From the NCBI GenBank assembly GCA_009599575.1, contig VWND01000001.1:1426001-1490000 (forward strand): a DNA stretch of 64,000 nt, in the 5' to 3' direction. The translations under genes were made by a program, and so were the position numbers. The notes under the pieces are model-generated. The model had not been told where the DNA came from, ran no database searches, and saw only the letters and a program-made list of their open reading frames with translations. Position 1 is the stretch's first letter; every line of letters starts with the position of its first letter. Of the stretch, positions 32,801 through 45,900 are shown piece by piece. The DNA comes from Blumeriella jaapii. Taxonomy: Eukaryota > Ascomycota > Leotiomycetes > Helotiales > Drepanopezizaceae.

Positions 32801-35800
32801 GGCGGGAAGGTGGTGCTGGAGGTCGATACGATACGGCGAGTGAGATGCTGGATGTCGACACGATACGGGCGAGTGAGACCGTGAGGAGGCCCTTCCAGAC
32901 GACAGGATTGCATGTACCGTATGTTCAGCACATACAGTAGTACAGTACTGTGTACACATCGTGCTTGTGGCGAGGGAGGTTTTGGGCCGGAGCTGCCTCT
33001 CTGGGGCCGTGGGGGGCAGGGCCAGCACAGGTCGTGCCAGTGCAAGGATGCGCATGGAAACTCAGCTCCCAATTAAGCAGAGCGGGTGTATCCCGGCGCG
33101 GCTGGCCATGAAAGGGTTGGAGAGTTTGAGATGGGCAGTGGTCGTGGTTCGTGCTTCGCTTCGCCTCTGGTGGTGATGATGGTTGTTGTTGTTGTGGTGG
33201 TGGTGGTGGTGGTGGTGGTACGGTAGTGTGGGTTTGACTTTTCCGCAGCAGTGCCGTACATCGATACCCGAGAGCGGAAGGCCGGCCTCGACTTGGTCTA
33301 ATATGCTTTCTTGGGCACATAGCCTTTTTCATGGCTTGCGCGCACCGGACGGTTGTCGGTGCGCGGGACGGGGATCGCAAATCGCGATCCCGCAAGCAAA
33401 AGTCGATCTGATGTCGCAAAGCTAAAGTCGCAGACCACCGCGATGAGGTCATGGTGGGGAAAGGCCGCCGTGTCCCAAGTGATCCCACCGCGCGGTCTGG
33501 ACGGCGGGCGGGCGCGCGGGCATCGAAGAAGCGACTGGTGCGGACTGATCGGCCGGATCGAGCGAGACGACTGACTGACTGAGCGCGTACGGAGGAGGAC
33601 CATGTCGGCAATAAATAGCATCAACCCGAATCTGACGGGAAATGGGCCAAGGCAGCCGGGGATCGTGGTCGCCTATCGACGGCCGTTCGGAAGGGGGAGG
33701 ATGGATGGGAGTGGATGGATGGATGGGGGGGGATGGATGGATGGATGGATGTGGTATGTGTGATGTGTGATGTGTGATGTGTTATGTGAGAGGTGTGATG
33801 TGTGATGTCTGATGTATTGTACACAGTATGATGTGTGATGTGTGATGTACCTTACTGTATGATGTAATATGTAAAATGTAATATGTACTTTTGCCATTTT
33901 GTATGTATGTACTATGTACTATGTACGTATTATGTATGAATGTATTATTATGTATGTATGTATGTATGTTATGCACGGTACTACGCTGTACTGCGACTAC
34001 GGTACAAACAGGACTGTCGCCACAGATCTCCCCTTCTCCTGCTCCTCCTCTCCCCTTCTCCTCCTCTCCCTCTCTCTCCCCCTCTCCCCCCTCCCCTCTC
34101 CTCCCCCTCTCCCCTCTCTCCCCCTCTCCCTCGCGATGCCAATGCCAATGCCAATGCCAATGCCGACAAGATGACATCTCGAGATCCACCAGCACATCAA
34201 ACCGCCTTCCCCCTTCTGCTCGATCCTACCGGCGCGGCGGCGCAAGGCCCGTTGGCAGCGCTGATCGTTGCCGGCGCGCAGGCCCTTCTTCCTGGCAACC
34301 AGCGCGAAGAGGAAACGATCGAAAACTCTCCGCGATCGAGAAACGCATGCAAGCGGAGCCGGGCTCCGGTGCCCGCCTCCGCGCCGTCGAGGCCCCTGCT
34401 TGGCACGCACGTGTGTGTGGCCGACGTTCTCGATGTTCTCGAGGTGACGTGACGTCCGGCGTATGCAGGGAAAATCTCGGTTGCACAACACACGTGGACC
34501 ACGACGGGGACGACGTGCACGACGACTCGACATGTCAGCCATCGCGACAGTTGGATGTACGGTGCAGTACGATACGGTACCATACAATACCATACAGTTC
34601 CATACAGTACCGTACAGTACCGTAGCACTCTTCTTCCCCTCCTCCTTCCTCTTCTCCTTCTCATGACGACGACACCCACTCCGACTGCCCTGGGCTCCCG
34701 CCGGAAGTGGGTACAGTATCATCACTCTTGACTTCCGTCGACCTGAGGCACCAGCCAGCCGCACTTTCGATCCCACGCGATTCGACGCGACTCGTCTCTC
34801 CGTGCGGAGTACCCACGGGCTGGCACATACGGTACCTACGGTACTGCACTGTACACTACACTACGTGCAGTCCAGACGAAACTTCGTATTACCTCTCTGC
34901 TCCGCTGCTGGTAGCGCGAGTCGGTCCCGACTTTTTACTTCTCCCTCGTCTCATTCTGCCCTCGCCCTAGGAGACCGGGGTGAGGTCCGTCGGTAGGGAC
35001 CGTACAGTCCTGGACCGGACTGTAGAACTATGTCCAGTGGATGTGCAGTCCTGACTGTCCTGTAAATCAGCAAGAGCCGGGTTCGAGGAGAGATCCCGCC
35101 AGCTCCTCCGCGGCCGCCCATCATGATCGCCGTGTCAGGTACTGAAATGTTCCTGGATGGGCGAGCTGGGCCTGCGACGGGAGACCACACATCTCATCAT
35201 ACGTCGTTTCAAACAAGATGTCCCGACCGCGGCGCCCCGCGTGGTGGTTTCCAGGCGCGCTGGTCGTGGGAAACAAGCAGCAGTCCTTCTGCCGTAGTCA
35301 TCGTGGCGGCCTCGCCCTGTCGGGCGGTCTTACAGGACCGGACCGGACAGGACCATACCGTACAGACGTCGTCTGTTCCACAGCTGTGTTCCCGGCGGCG
35401 GGCGTCCTCCACCCACATCATCAGGGTTCGCATCTATCTTCGCTCAGGGTCTCGAGCGGAGCACATCTCCTGGCCAGCGCAGCCAATGGCGGTGGCGGAC
35501 GAAGCGAAAGGGCCCAAGATAGAAGAAGCAGGATGCCGTCTGATGCAGTCGCGGAGGAAACTTGCATGTGTGGCGTGGGATGGCGAGGGTGACGGGGCGA
35601 AGGGCAAAGTGTAAGAGAGGAGAGCATGACTTTACAGGATGTAGTGTATGTGTGTGTATGTGTGTGTGTGTGTGTGTGTGCAGCGCAGTATAGTACAGTT
35701 CGGTACACTCAGTACAGACATCAGACATCAGACATCACTTGCTAGGGTGAAATTGTCGTTTGTGTGAAAGCACGTGCCCGTGCACGTGCACATCCACCTC

Positions 35801-36577
35801 GCCGTGCCTGGCCAGCGATCTGTTCGGGGAAGGAAAGTGCATTCGTACTATCCTGTCCTGTTCGTAACTTCTACCTTCCGTCGCTGCTGCTGCTGGTGTT
35901 GCCCCTGCACCCCCGTCGACCTGGGACCCTTGCAAAGCAAGACTAGCGGGTCCCTCGTCCCTCGTCCCTCGAACCCTCAACCCCCGACCCCCGACCCCCG
36001 ACACGCCCCACCCGCGCTAGACTAAAGGCTCTAGTGTCATACCCATACTTTCCCATAACTGAATTGCATGCTCGCTCCTCCTCTTCCACGCCCTCAAAAG
36101 CACAAGCACATCCACATTCACATCCACTTCCACTTCTACATCCACTTCCACATCCCCATCTCCATCCATATCTACACTACATCTTCACACACCTGAACCT
36201 GTGCACCCATCAGCTCGATTGCCTGCCTTGCCCTCAACCTCGACTTTTCTCTCGACTTTTCCCTCGACCTCGACCTTTCCCTCGACCGCCCCCTCTCACA
36301 CGCCTCTCTCTACCCTCACCTCCGTCGCCATTCCCACAGCTGCCTTCTCGTCCTCCTCCTGTCCTCACGCGTCGTGCGTGCATCTCCCACCGGCAGCGTC
36401 AATCGATTGCCTGCTGCTGATGCTCGACGTCGCCGCTTGACAGGCATCGCATCCTCTCGATACCAGCCTGCACGACACTCGTGCGACCCTTGTCGTCCTC
36501 GCTCTGGTCGACTGGAGCGGCGACTGCTCCTTGCAATCACAATCAGTCGCTCCTTGCATTGAGCAGCGACGCTTTCC

Positions 36578-37516
36578 ATGCGTACCTTTATCCCTGACTC
36601 GGGACGCCAGCACAAGATGACCCAAAGACCCAAGATGCATGCCCGGGACTCGTCCGGGCGAAGCGTCTCTCTCCTGAACGATGAGCCGGCCGAGATCAAT
36701 GTCCAGTTCCGGCCTTCCCCTTTCTCGGCATACGACCCCTCCAACATGATTCGGTCAACATCGTCGAATTCTGCCCAAAGCCGAACTTCATCTCCGCTCA
36801 TGCCGGATCTGGTCCGCGCAGACTCGTTCGACTCCAACAACACCAATGACCCGCTCTCACCAGCGACTCCCACCTTTTGGAAAGAATCCGGCCGGCCTTC
36901 GTCGTATCTCAGCTACAAGGCCGCAAACCACTTTGACTACCGCGAGCCGCTGCCGCGCATAGAGGACTACTCCACGAGTCGCCTGTACGCATTGCCAGCG
37001 CCTGCTCCGTACTCTATCCGACCGCCATACCCGGAACCGCAGATGTACGACGAGGACCATTACCAGGGTCAGGGCCCTCCAGAGCGCGGACCCAAAAGAT
37101 ATCCCTGTCGCCATCGGGATACACACAACTGCGACAAGACCTTCACCACCTCGGGCCATGCGTCGCGTCACTCCAAGATTCACACGGCGGAGAAAGGCGT
37201 CGTGTGCACGTGGGAGGGCTGCCAAAAAAAGTTCACCCGTGGAGACAACATGAAGCAGCATCTCGAGACCCACACTAAAGAACGCTCTCGTGCCTCGGCT
37301 GCGCAAAAGCATGCCGTCATGAGGACCCTGACGGTGCCGTCTGGAGTGCGCAAGTCCGTGTCTCTGGACAGTCGGCCCTCAAGTCGAAATACCAACGCTT
37401 CAGCGGACTGCCCGGTAGATCCTGCGCTACTGCAGCAACCGCAACAGCCAAGGACATCGCCGTTTGTAGCTACCTCTACGCCTTACCTTACATCGCCGGT
37501 TCCTTCTCCGAGGTAG
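36578..37516 (+). CDS. Two-finger C2H2 transcription factor, Nrg1/Ezf-like
   Basis: An intronless 312-residue protein. The first half is Ser/Pro/Tyr-rich and disordered. Two C2H2 fingers lie near residues 170-232. Finger 1 reads YPCRHRDTHNCDKTFTTSGH followed by ASRHSKIH (C-X7-C spacing, unusually long). Finger 2 reads CTWEGCQKKFTRGDNMKQHL followed by ETH. The pair with the SGHASRHSKIHTAEKG linker is a conserved fungal arrangement in factors annotated Ezf or Nrg1-like. The tail is Ser/Pro-rich. It probably acts as a nuclear DNA-binding regulator; the targets are unknown. The ATG at 36578 is the first in frame; a second ATG at 36617 would remove 13 residues and cannot be excluded. Confidence 0.85.
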   Translation: MRTFIPDSGRQHKMTQRPKMHARDSSGRSVSLLNDEPAEINVQFRPSPFSAYDPSNMIRSTSSNSAQSRTSSPLMPDLVRADSFDSNNTNDPLSPATPTFWKESGRPSSYLSYKAANHFDYREPLPRIEDYSTSRLYALPAPAPYSIRPPYPEPQMYDEDHYQGQGPPERGPKRYPCRHRDTHNCDKTFTTSGHASRHSKIHTAEKGVVCTWEGCQKKFTRGDNMKQHLETHTKERSRASAAQKHAVMRTLTVPSGVRKSVSLDSRPSSRNTNASADCPVDPALLQQPQQPRTSPFVATSTPYLTSPVPSPR

Positions 37517-40500
37517 CATGCCAAGCGGCCTTGACGCTTTAGCTTCCATCGCCGCAGATTCTCGATATCGCTCATGAATCACCTGAAGAAAAGGTGCCCA
37601 GTGCACATCATCAGAATACTTACGTGACGACGCTACATCTTCCTCACGACGCGCACGCACAGTAAGACGTGTACGCAAGGGGTACTTATCGCGTCACGTG
37701 GCGGTCCGCGGATCGCAACGATCTTCTCAAGGCATCTTGTCTAACGTTTTGTGTCTTTTTTGTTTCTTCGGGTTTGCCTGGCGTTTATTTGGTAGAGCCG
37801 TGTGTTTGGCGTTGAGATACCTCCGGTGTATATACCTCTCGGCGAGGTTAGCGTCAATTCATGTACCTCTTCTTGTACTGTCATGTTGAACGAAGTAGAC
37901 GAGACGCCCTGGGGACAGACCAACATGGAGAGGTTGGTGGATACGGTACCACTGCCTTGGAAGAAAGATGGGGAAAATTAGGCTTGGGGGCCGGGTTCAG
38001 GTCAGAAACGTGATACCCGTTGAGTTACGACTTATAGCTTGCGAGTTTCTTCTCGCACCAGATAGAAATGAAGATGAGAGAAGTCGAAAGGAATGCGAAG
38101 CCTGAATGAATTATATGAAATGACGAAAAATCGCGCACTGTTCTTCATTTGTGTGCCAATGTTACTGAGATAGTGACAATGTGTTGGCTCAGTCCAAGAA
38201 TTAATACTGGAGCGTATGATAAGTGCCTGAACAACCCTTGTCGTGGATAGTCACGTGATTTCCAATGTTCGCTTCCGACGTACTGTACAGCACTGTACAT
38301 CGAGTTGAGACCGTAGCTGTTCCTTCCAGTAGAACCTCACCTTCTACTGTACTGTTTACAGTCACCGTGGCAGTTCACCCACCCACCCCACCGTCCACTG
38401 CTATCCACCGAAACGCCAGTTGCCCACCCAAACTAGGTAAGCGCTTGAACGAACGATCGTCAGGTTCACTGACTGACTGACTGGTCTTATGCTGTTGTGA
38501 TCCCACGTTGCAGAGAGATATATCAGACTTTGACGTGGATCTCTCTTCTCCCTCTCTTTCTTTCTTTCGTTGTCTTATTCTGTTTTGTGTGTGTGTGTGT
38601 GTGTGTAGGTGTGTGTATGTGGTTTTCGATAGAACGCTATCCTCGGCGGTGGCGTTGCGGTAGGTATATCAATCACACCTACAATAAAGTACTGTACATA
38701 CAATACATACACGCTCTCGTGGTGGTGGTGATAGGTACGTGTGGTTCTCAGAGCCGGATGGATAGATAGATAGATACCTATCTATCTGTCTTGCTACATG
38801 TGTGTGTGTGATGTCGTCTAAAGCTCTGGTAGGCGATCTATGTCACTACCGTTGGCATCGAGAGAGATCTAGGAGATCAAAGGAAAAGCAAGGTGTTGTT
38901 ATTTAGCAGAACGCTGGCACGGAGTGGCACATCTAGTGCGGCACGTGTTGCTGGTGTTCCCTCGTCTGTGCGAAGTATAGTAAGTATAGGTAAGTACTTC
39001 ACGGAAGAAGCTACTGTGCAATACAAGCGCACATGATGCTCGCGCAGATATGCGTTCTCTTCCGTTGGTATTCAGGCGGCTCTTTCACGTCTCGACCTCA
39101 CCGGGCAAGAGGTCGGCCACGTACAGTACAGTACATACATACAGCAGCCGGCTTCCAGACCACGGCATTGTGTCACGGCGCACGACAACATGCGTGACGC
39201 GCTTGTGCCACGGGCCATAGCAGGACTGGCGGCGAGACCAGCTCAGCAGACGTCTTTGCGTGTCCCTGCGATATATACGCCTGACGAAAGCTCCCGACAC
39301 AGCTCGTTCTGTTGATGGCGCTCACGCACCAGCTCGCGCCACATGGCTACGCAAAGCTACTGAGCCTGCCCAGGCGTTTGATCCAGGACGCTGAGGTCTT
39401 CCTTCTACGCAGTGGCTGGCGGGTGCATTCTGCCTGCTTCGCAACTTTGGCTTGATAGTGCGAGGCGGGCATCTCGTCGCTAGATACTCACCACCACCAC
39501 CACTACCATCGCCTTGGACGTCCCCTCTCCACCCCCCTAATAATCAGGTACTTACCCAACGGGTAAATCTCACGCTCTCCCGAACACTAGAGAGAGCAAA
39601 GATCTGATCACGGCGCCCGTTTCGTCTATGTGTGCCTGCCGGTCAAGTCGCTCCAAGCATCGGGTCACGACAGTCTACCACCAACGGCCTAGATGTCCAT
39701 CTGTAACGTTACCTCAGTCCAATCCATCTCCGCCTCGCTCCCTCCCCCCCCTCCCCCACACGCCGCCTTCCAAGACCTGGTTGGGCTCGATGCAGAAGCT
39801 CGGAGGTGGCAAGCATGCCCTGTGGGAGGCTTCCTGGAAGGTGGGTGGGAACTGGAACCTGGGATTCGCTCTGGGAGACTGCCTACCGTCCGGACCTGTG
39901 GATTTGACTTCCTTCCGCCTCGCCTCGGAACGCGTGCGGAGGTGTAAAGCCAAGGGCTCTCTGTCTGTGGCCTTGCCGGTCCGGACTACAGGGTAGTCGG
40001 TACAGATATCGCGCGGTACCACAAGAGATGAAGCATCTCTCTATCTTTCGAGCTTGATGATCGTGATGATCATGATGATACGCTGTGCAGATGATCCGAT
40101 CTGTAGCCAAAGGCCATTGGGTGCTTGCTGAATGCACATCTATCGAGGCAGAGGCAACGAAATCCGTGTTGCGCGGATGGCTGGTGAGAAGGGGAGAAGA
40201 ACTCCAGGGTAGAAAAAGTCAGGTTCAAGCTCTTGGAGTTTCAACCTACGACTTCCCCTGCTGATGAGTGAGCGGACTCCGTAGGCTTGAGATAGAGGTT
40301 TGTGCGCGTGAGAGACACATCCGTTCTAGGGTCGACTTGACGTTCAACAACAACATTCAACGACAGAATGCCACACTATTCAAAGCCCGGTGAGGGCGTA
40401 TATGGGTGTACGCGTGGATGTAGACGGTGCTATGATTCGGGACGTGGAAAACGGGCGCAATGATGTCGGCAGAGAAACCGAAGACGTGAAGTAATATGGA

Positions 40501-41430
40501 GGGAAAAAGACATTCTTGAGAAGATAGCATTGGGAGGATAGATAGTCCCGAGAGGAATCTTGTACAGTAAGAAGAGCCAGGGTTGACGGAACGCGCTCGT
40601 GGAAGCATCGACGGACGGGAATCGGATCCCTTCAAGGCCCTTTTCGCATGCACTCCTGGACCCGTAGCTAGAATCCAAGAACGGATCAACATGCCTCGCA
40701 CACCTAAGGAGAAGTGATCGAGACGGATATTGACACGGAAGCTTGTCAGCCAGAACCGACGGAGCTTGAATAGGTAGCGATTGCTTGTTCTGAACTCCAC
40801 AAAGCTTGGCCTTCCTTGCGCAGGTCAGACTCGAGGCTGAAAAGGCAACCTTGAGAGACCCGGGAACGTCCGTACAATGCTCGCCGTGATACAGCAGACA
40901 TGCTGCTATCATCGTTGGTAAACGGTGACGTGACTGCGACTACTCAAGATGGCAACACGTTGGAGTTCGGGCCAAGCTTCAGAAGTTCCCCTCCGCCGAA
41001 TGAAGCAACACGTCGTGCTACAGAGCGAGAACATCTGCAGAACTTGTCAAAGAATGTGGACATATGGTATCCACACGCGCTGATTCCCTCGGCTAGTCAA
41101 GCTTGACTGAGATAGAGGATGGTGCAACGAAAAAGGACACGTGACAACTGCAGAATACAGGGCTGTATTGGCGCAGTAAGAGACGTCTTCTTCTTCATGC
41201 ACAAAGTCCAACGATACCATCATATCGTTGTCAAACACTCCATGGAACCCATAGTACATAATAAACATTGTGAAAACAAGTTTTGTACCATGCGCAAGTA
41301 TAACCAGCACACCGCTCCCCTCCCTATTGCTACAGAGACCACCGAAAAGTCCCAGCTCCTTGCTATGAATCGCGTCGACCGAAGATCATTTGAATCCCTG
41401 AGATGATGCCATGTTCTCCGGGTCGAGACA
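37517..41430. other. Intergenic region, no gene supported
   Basis: 3.9 kb between the C2H2 gene and the 3' end of the HMG gene. It contains (GT)n at 38588-38608, a GATA/TATC inverted pair at 38760-38788 (GATAGATAGATAG then CTATCTATC), (CCA)n near 39491-39508 and ordinary mixed sequence elsewhere. Two overlapping minus-strand frames at 40357-40912 and a plus frame at 39628-39996 have no recognisable domain and are not called. Confidence 0.5.
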
Positions 41431-42480
41431 TCACTCATCAACGTGGCTGCGTGCAGAACGTCTAGATCTGTGCTCACGGCCAAAGGCTTCCTCATACTCT
41501 TTATGGTATTGCTCTGCACTGGCAATATGTCGATCCTCGTAGACCTATCGTAAAGTCAGCGCAACGTTGGTCAACAAATGACTCCCATTTAGCTCTTACC
41601 TGACGTTCATCTGGCGTCAGATTTTCCCATTCTTTTGTGAAGAGTGCTGGGACGTCCGTGATATTCATGCCCTTGAAATCTCCAGATGCCCATCGATCTT
41701 GAGTAAAATGCAACCAGGCTGTCATTGGCTGCTTGGGCAAGCGAGGATCTTGAATTGGTGTCATCCTCTTCTTGGGCAAAAGCTTCCTCAAGGCCAGCCG
41801 TGCTTTGTTGGCTTGGTAGATCTGCTCAGGAGTATGTGACTCAACCCATTCCTTGTACTTCGCATTGTTCTGTGCCTTGTTTTGTACAGCGAGGTGATTT
41901 AATGACTGATGAGAGTTAGATTGATTGGTGGTGGTCAGGGGCCGACAATCTCACCTCCAGCTCTGAAGGACTCAAGGACTTGTACTTGACACTGATCTCA
42001 GGCAGTCTACTAGAAACAAGACCAGGCATCTTGCCCATTTCTTGGTGCATAAACAACTTCCACGGATGATCAGGTAGCACTGCAGGTTCGCTGAGAGCTG
42101 TAGCCTTCAATGTCCGCAAGTTAAGTCGAGCCTCGAGTGTCTTCTTCTTTTCTTCCTGCTTGGCGGACAAGATCTTAACCTTCTTAACCGCAGGCTCATT
42201 TGCAACCTGTTGCTTCACTGGTCGCTGATTGCTCGACGGCTTCCTTGGTAGCTTTCTTCGTAGCTGTCTTCGTCTCTGACTTAGCGCGGGCGGCAGTTTT
42301 CGACCTCGGGGTCGCAGCAACTTTGGTGGCAGTAGCATACGAGCGCTGGAGGAAAATCAGGGAGCGATGTTGACACGAGGCATTGTCCTGAATGCTACCA
42401 ACACGTCGGAATTGGTTTGTTGATATGGGACCACGCGTGACAGTTCTCTTAACTGCTGCGCGTCCGATGGAGGACAGCAT
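41431..42480 (-). CDS. Mitochondrial protein with two HMG boxes, Abf2-like, one frameshift
   Basis: Three exons: 41955-42480, 41600-41905 and 41431-41544, about 314 residues if one extra base near 42205 is ignored. Introns of 49 and 55 nt start GTGAGA and GTAAGA. The N-terminus (MLSSIGRAAVKRTVTRG, then RSYATATK) is a typical mitochondrial presequence with a matrix-processing-like RSY|AT site, followed by a Lys/Ala/Thr-rich linker. HMG box 1 (about residues 135-200) contains DHPWKLFMHQEM and LPEISVKYKSLSPSELE; box 2 (about 225-300) contains LPKQPMTAWLHFTQDRW, FTKEWENLTPDERQ and VYEDRHIASAEQYHKEYEEA. Such proteins package mitochondrial DNA. The frame breaks between ATSEAT and ANEPAVKKVK, which I read as a single-base insertion. 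An upstream ATG at 42525 would add 15 residues. Confidence 0.85.
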
Positions 42481-42918
42481 GGCTGATGATCGAAGGCGTG
42501 AACACAGTGCAGCATGCGGTGACAATTGTGTGTTCGTACGTTAAAGCGACAGTGAAACTGTGCTTGATAGGGGGGGGGGAGATAGAACGTGAAATGAGAA
42601 CGAGCTCTTCACAATGTTTGTTTCTGGTTCGAAGCTCTGTATACGCTAGAGCCTTCCGAGATTAGCGCAGATCGGCACGGCATTGTAGGCGTGATCTTGA
42701 CGCTGACCGTGGAGTCAACTTGCTCCCACTCCCATCACCCGAGCCATTGTTAACTCGATATCTATCTCCCCCGCCAGCCTTGGGACTTTTGAACCTATCG
42801 TGCAATTAAAACAGAACCACGCTCGGAGTGCCTGGTGTAAAGTACACCCAGGCTGCCTACAGCTCTGTCTACGAAACCTGCCAGAAAGTATTTCTGCCAT
42901 TACATTACTTGGGCGAAA
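42481..42918. promoter_or_regulatory. Divergent promoter region, HMG gene and prp5
   Basis: 438 bp between two start codons facing away from each other. It includes a short G run near 42571-42580. No gene is seen inside. Confidence 0.55.
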
Positions 42919-45900
42919 ATGGCTCGGCACAAGGACTCTCGCTCACCATCACCAGCAGGAAGCCACCACTCCTCGAAACGAGTCAAGAGGGAGGAAGATG
43001 TGCGAAGAGACCGTGATAGGAGGGATGATGGCCGCCCGCCGCGGCGGCGAAGTCGGTCACGAAGTGTAGACGTGAGAGACCGTTTCCGAGCCCCAAGCAC
43101 GTCGCAAGAGACTGATCGTGAGTGCAAGCAGCGTCGACATCGAGACCGCGACGTATACAGACGGAGAGATCGCTCGATTGACCGCAGAGAAGAAGACTTC
43201 TACCGTTCCGGCCGACGAGAGCGTAGCAGAGATCGCCGAGACCGATTCGACCGGGACCGCTCTCCAGACAGGCGGCGACGCAGAAGCCGCGAGCGGGACT
43301 ACCGAGACAGGCGAGACGACTCTTATGATAAGGCACGAAGGCGCCGCGGGAACTCTACTGACTCAAGGCCCCGTAGCAGAGGCGATGGTAATTTTGGAAC
43401 ACACTCTGGCAAAGACAACGTGAAAGTTAGCGAAGTAGGTAGACACTCACAGCGCTCTCGAGTCTTCATTCCTGACAACACGCAGTCGGCAAACCATCAG
43501 GCTCTACTGCACAAACAGAAGCCGAAAAGAAGGCTGAACGCCAAAAGAAGCTGGAAGCATGGAAAAAGAAAATGGCAGAGGACAAGGAGCGGAAAGAACA
43601 AGAGCTTGGAGCTGGGGGGACTCGAAAACTTCTGGATCAAATCGACCAAAAAGCTGCTGCGCCTCCGGCAGTTGAGTCCCCAGCCTCACCTGCAACGCCG
43701 GCAAGCCTTGAAGCGCCGACCCCTTACGCTGGAAAATTTGACCCGAAAGCAATAGCCAAGAAGGCGGGGGCCAGCTCGGGCTCTGCAACAACCCTGGGCA
43801 AAGACCTGCCGCTCAAGGAGCTAACGAAAGCGTCCGCTACCATAACCTCAGTCAAAGGATTACAAGCTGACAAGAAGATCACAGCCCTCAACAGTACATC
43901 CAAAGGTAAAATCACCTGTGATAACTGTTGAAGACCAAACGTGGCTGATATTCGAACGCAGCATCTGCGTTGCCTAAATCGAGAGGAAATCTCAACGCAT
44001 TCGGACTAGGTGCAAAGTCTGTCATTGAAAACGAGAAGTCGAATTCTAAGCGAGCGTTGGATTTCGGGGAGGACGAAGAAGCCAGAAAGAAATTAGAAAA
44101 GCTACCAACCCTACCCTTGGCAACTCTGGAAAATGATCATTCTGCGCTCGCTGACGGTACCGAGGGAGGACGATGATGATGACGATGTCGCTATGGAAGA
44201 CGCAGGGACAGAAGAAGAGGCTGCGGCAGCTGCTCGTGCCGCTGCAGAGAAACGAAGCCTGGCTAACATGGAAGAGCCTGCGGAACAAGCTGTGACTACG
44301 ACTGATTCAAAGGGCGATGTCGGCATGGAAACGATCAAAGCTGTGCAACCTGAGCCGATGGTAACGGAAGAGGACGACGAAGTCGATCCATTGGAGGCCT
44401 TCATGGATGAGTTAGGAGATCCGTTCTCCGCGCCACAATCCACCAACTCCTTTAACAAAACCCAAAGCAAAAGCCAAAAGCGCGAGCCTGAGCCACTGTT
44501 CGGCGACGACGACGTCGAACTCAAAACCATGGAAGCGGATCCAGATGATATTCTTGCCATGGCAAACAAAGCCAGAAAGAAGAAGGACCTACCAACTATC
44601 AATTACGCGAAATTGGATCTCGAACCTGTGAGAAAGAATTTCTACACCGAGCCGGCTGAACTTGCAGATATGACAGAGGCTGAGCTTGCGGATCTCCGCC
44701 TCGAACTTGATGGCATTAAAGTCGCTGGGAAGGATGTCCCGAAGCCTGTACAGAAATGGTCCCAGTGCGGTCTCAACGTTCAGTCATTGGAAGTAATTCG
44801 GAAATTGGGATACGAGCGGCCAACAGCGATCCAGATGCAGGCCGTTCCCGCCATCATGTCCGGAAGAGATGTCATTGGTGTAGCAAAGACCGGTTCCGGT
44901 AAGACCATCGCGTTTTTGCTTCCAATGTTCCGACACATTCGCGATCAGCGACCCCTGGAAGGTTCAGATGGCCCTGTGGGCTTGATTGTCACCCCGACGC
45001 GAGAACTTGCTACCCAAATTCACAAAGAGTGCAAACCATTTCTCAAAGCTATGGGCCTTCGCGCTGTGTGCGCTTATGGGGGAGCACCAATAAAAGATCA
45101 GATTGCCGATCTCAAGAGAGGCGCCGAGATTATCGTCTGCACCCCTGGAAGAATGATAGATCTTCTTGCTGCTAATTCTGGTCGGGTCACCAATCTTCGT
45201 CGGGTGACCTACGTCGTTCTGGACGAGGCAGACCGTATGTTTGACATGGGCTTCGAGCCTCAAGTCATGAAGATTTTTGCCAACATTCGCCCGGATCGAC
45301 AGACTATTCTGTTTTCTGCGACCATGCCTCGCATTATGGACGCACTGGCAAAGAAGACTCTGCAGTCCCCCGTCGAGATCGTAGTCGGCGGGAAAAGTGT
45401 TGTCGCCCCAGAAATCACCCAGATGGTCGAGGTTCGCGAGGAGAAACAGAAGTTTCATCGTTTACTGGAGCTGCTAGGAGAGCTTTACAATGACGACGAG
45501 GATGCCCGTACTCTCATATTTGTCGATAGACAAGAAAAGGCAGACGATCTGCTGAAAGACTTGATGCGGAAAGGCTATCCCTGCATGTCTATACACGGTG
45601 GCAAGGATCAAATCGACAGAGATTCTACTATTGATGACTTCAAGGCCGGTGTTGTACCGATCATGATTGCTACTTCCGTTGCCGCTCGAGGCTTGGATGT
45701 CAAGCAACTAAAGCTTGTAGTCAACTTTGACGCTCCTAATCACTTGGAAGACTATGTTCACAGAGCTGGTCGAACGGGCAGGGCTGGTGCGAAAGGAACA
45801 GCGGTAACCTTCATCACCGAAGATCAGGAGCAGTACTCGGTAGGTATCGCCAAAGCTCTTGAACAATCAGGCCAGCCTGTACCGGAACGACTCAACGAGA

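Larger units (their letters stand above)
23347..36577. other. 13-kb gene-poor stretch rich in simple repeats
   Basis: I found no reading frame with a recognisable domain on either strand. Simple sequence is dense: G run 24495-24517; CAGC units 26142-26173; G run plus (TG)n 27894-27990; CCAAAA units 28256-28320; (CA)n near 29175-29200; TACT/GTAC/CTGTA arrays 29511-29790; CTTCCTCA octamers 29854-29895; CGG units near 30108-30131; CAGCC/CAACC units 30402-30447; CTGTA arrays 30790-30830 and 31540-31630; GGCAT units 31125-31157; G run near 32289-32317; GGT units near 33197-33221; GGAT/GTGAT units 33700-33850; a C/T tract 34030-34132; GTACC units 34550-34620; and CACATCCACTTC-type units 36085-36180. 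GC-rich non-repetitive blocks (26880-27400, 34170-34460) have several overlapping open frames but no family signature. The right end should hold the promoter of the C2H2 gene at 36578. Confidence 0.5.

Noticed and set aside
34170..34452. Plus-strand frame beginning MTSRDPPAHQTAFPLL
   Set aside because: Has an ordinary start and mixed composition, but there is no recognised domain, the C/T tract precedes it, and no intron structure extends it.
39628..39996. 122-residue plus-strand frame
   Set aside because: Part of the frame looks protein-like, but no domain is recognised and the first half is repeat-driven.
40357..40912. Two overlapping minus-strand frames of about 150 residues
   Set aside because: They overlap in different frames, show no conserved motif, and no splice pattern joins them.
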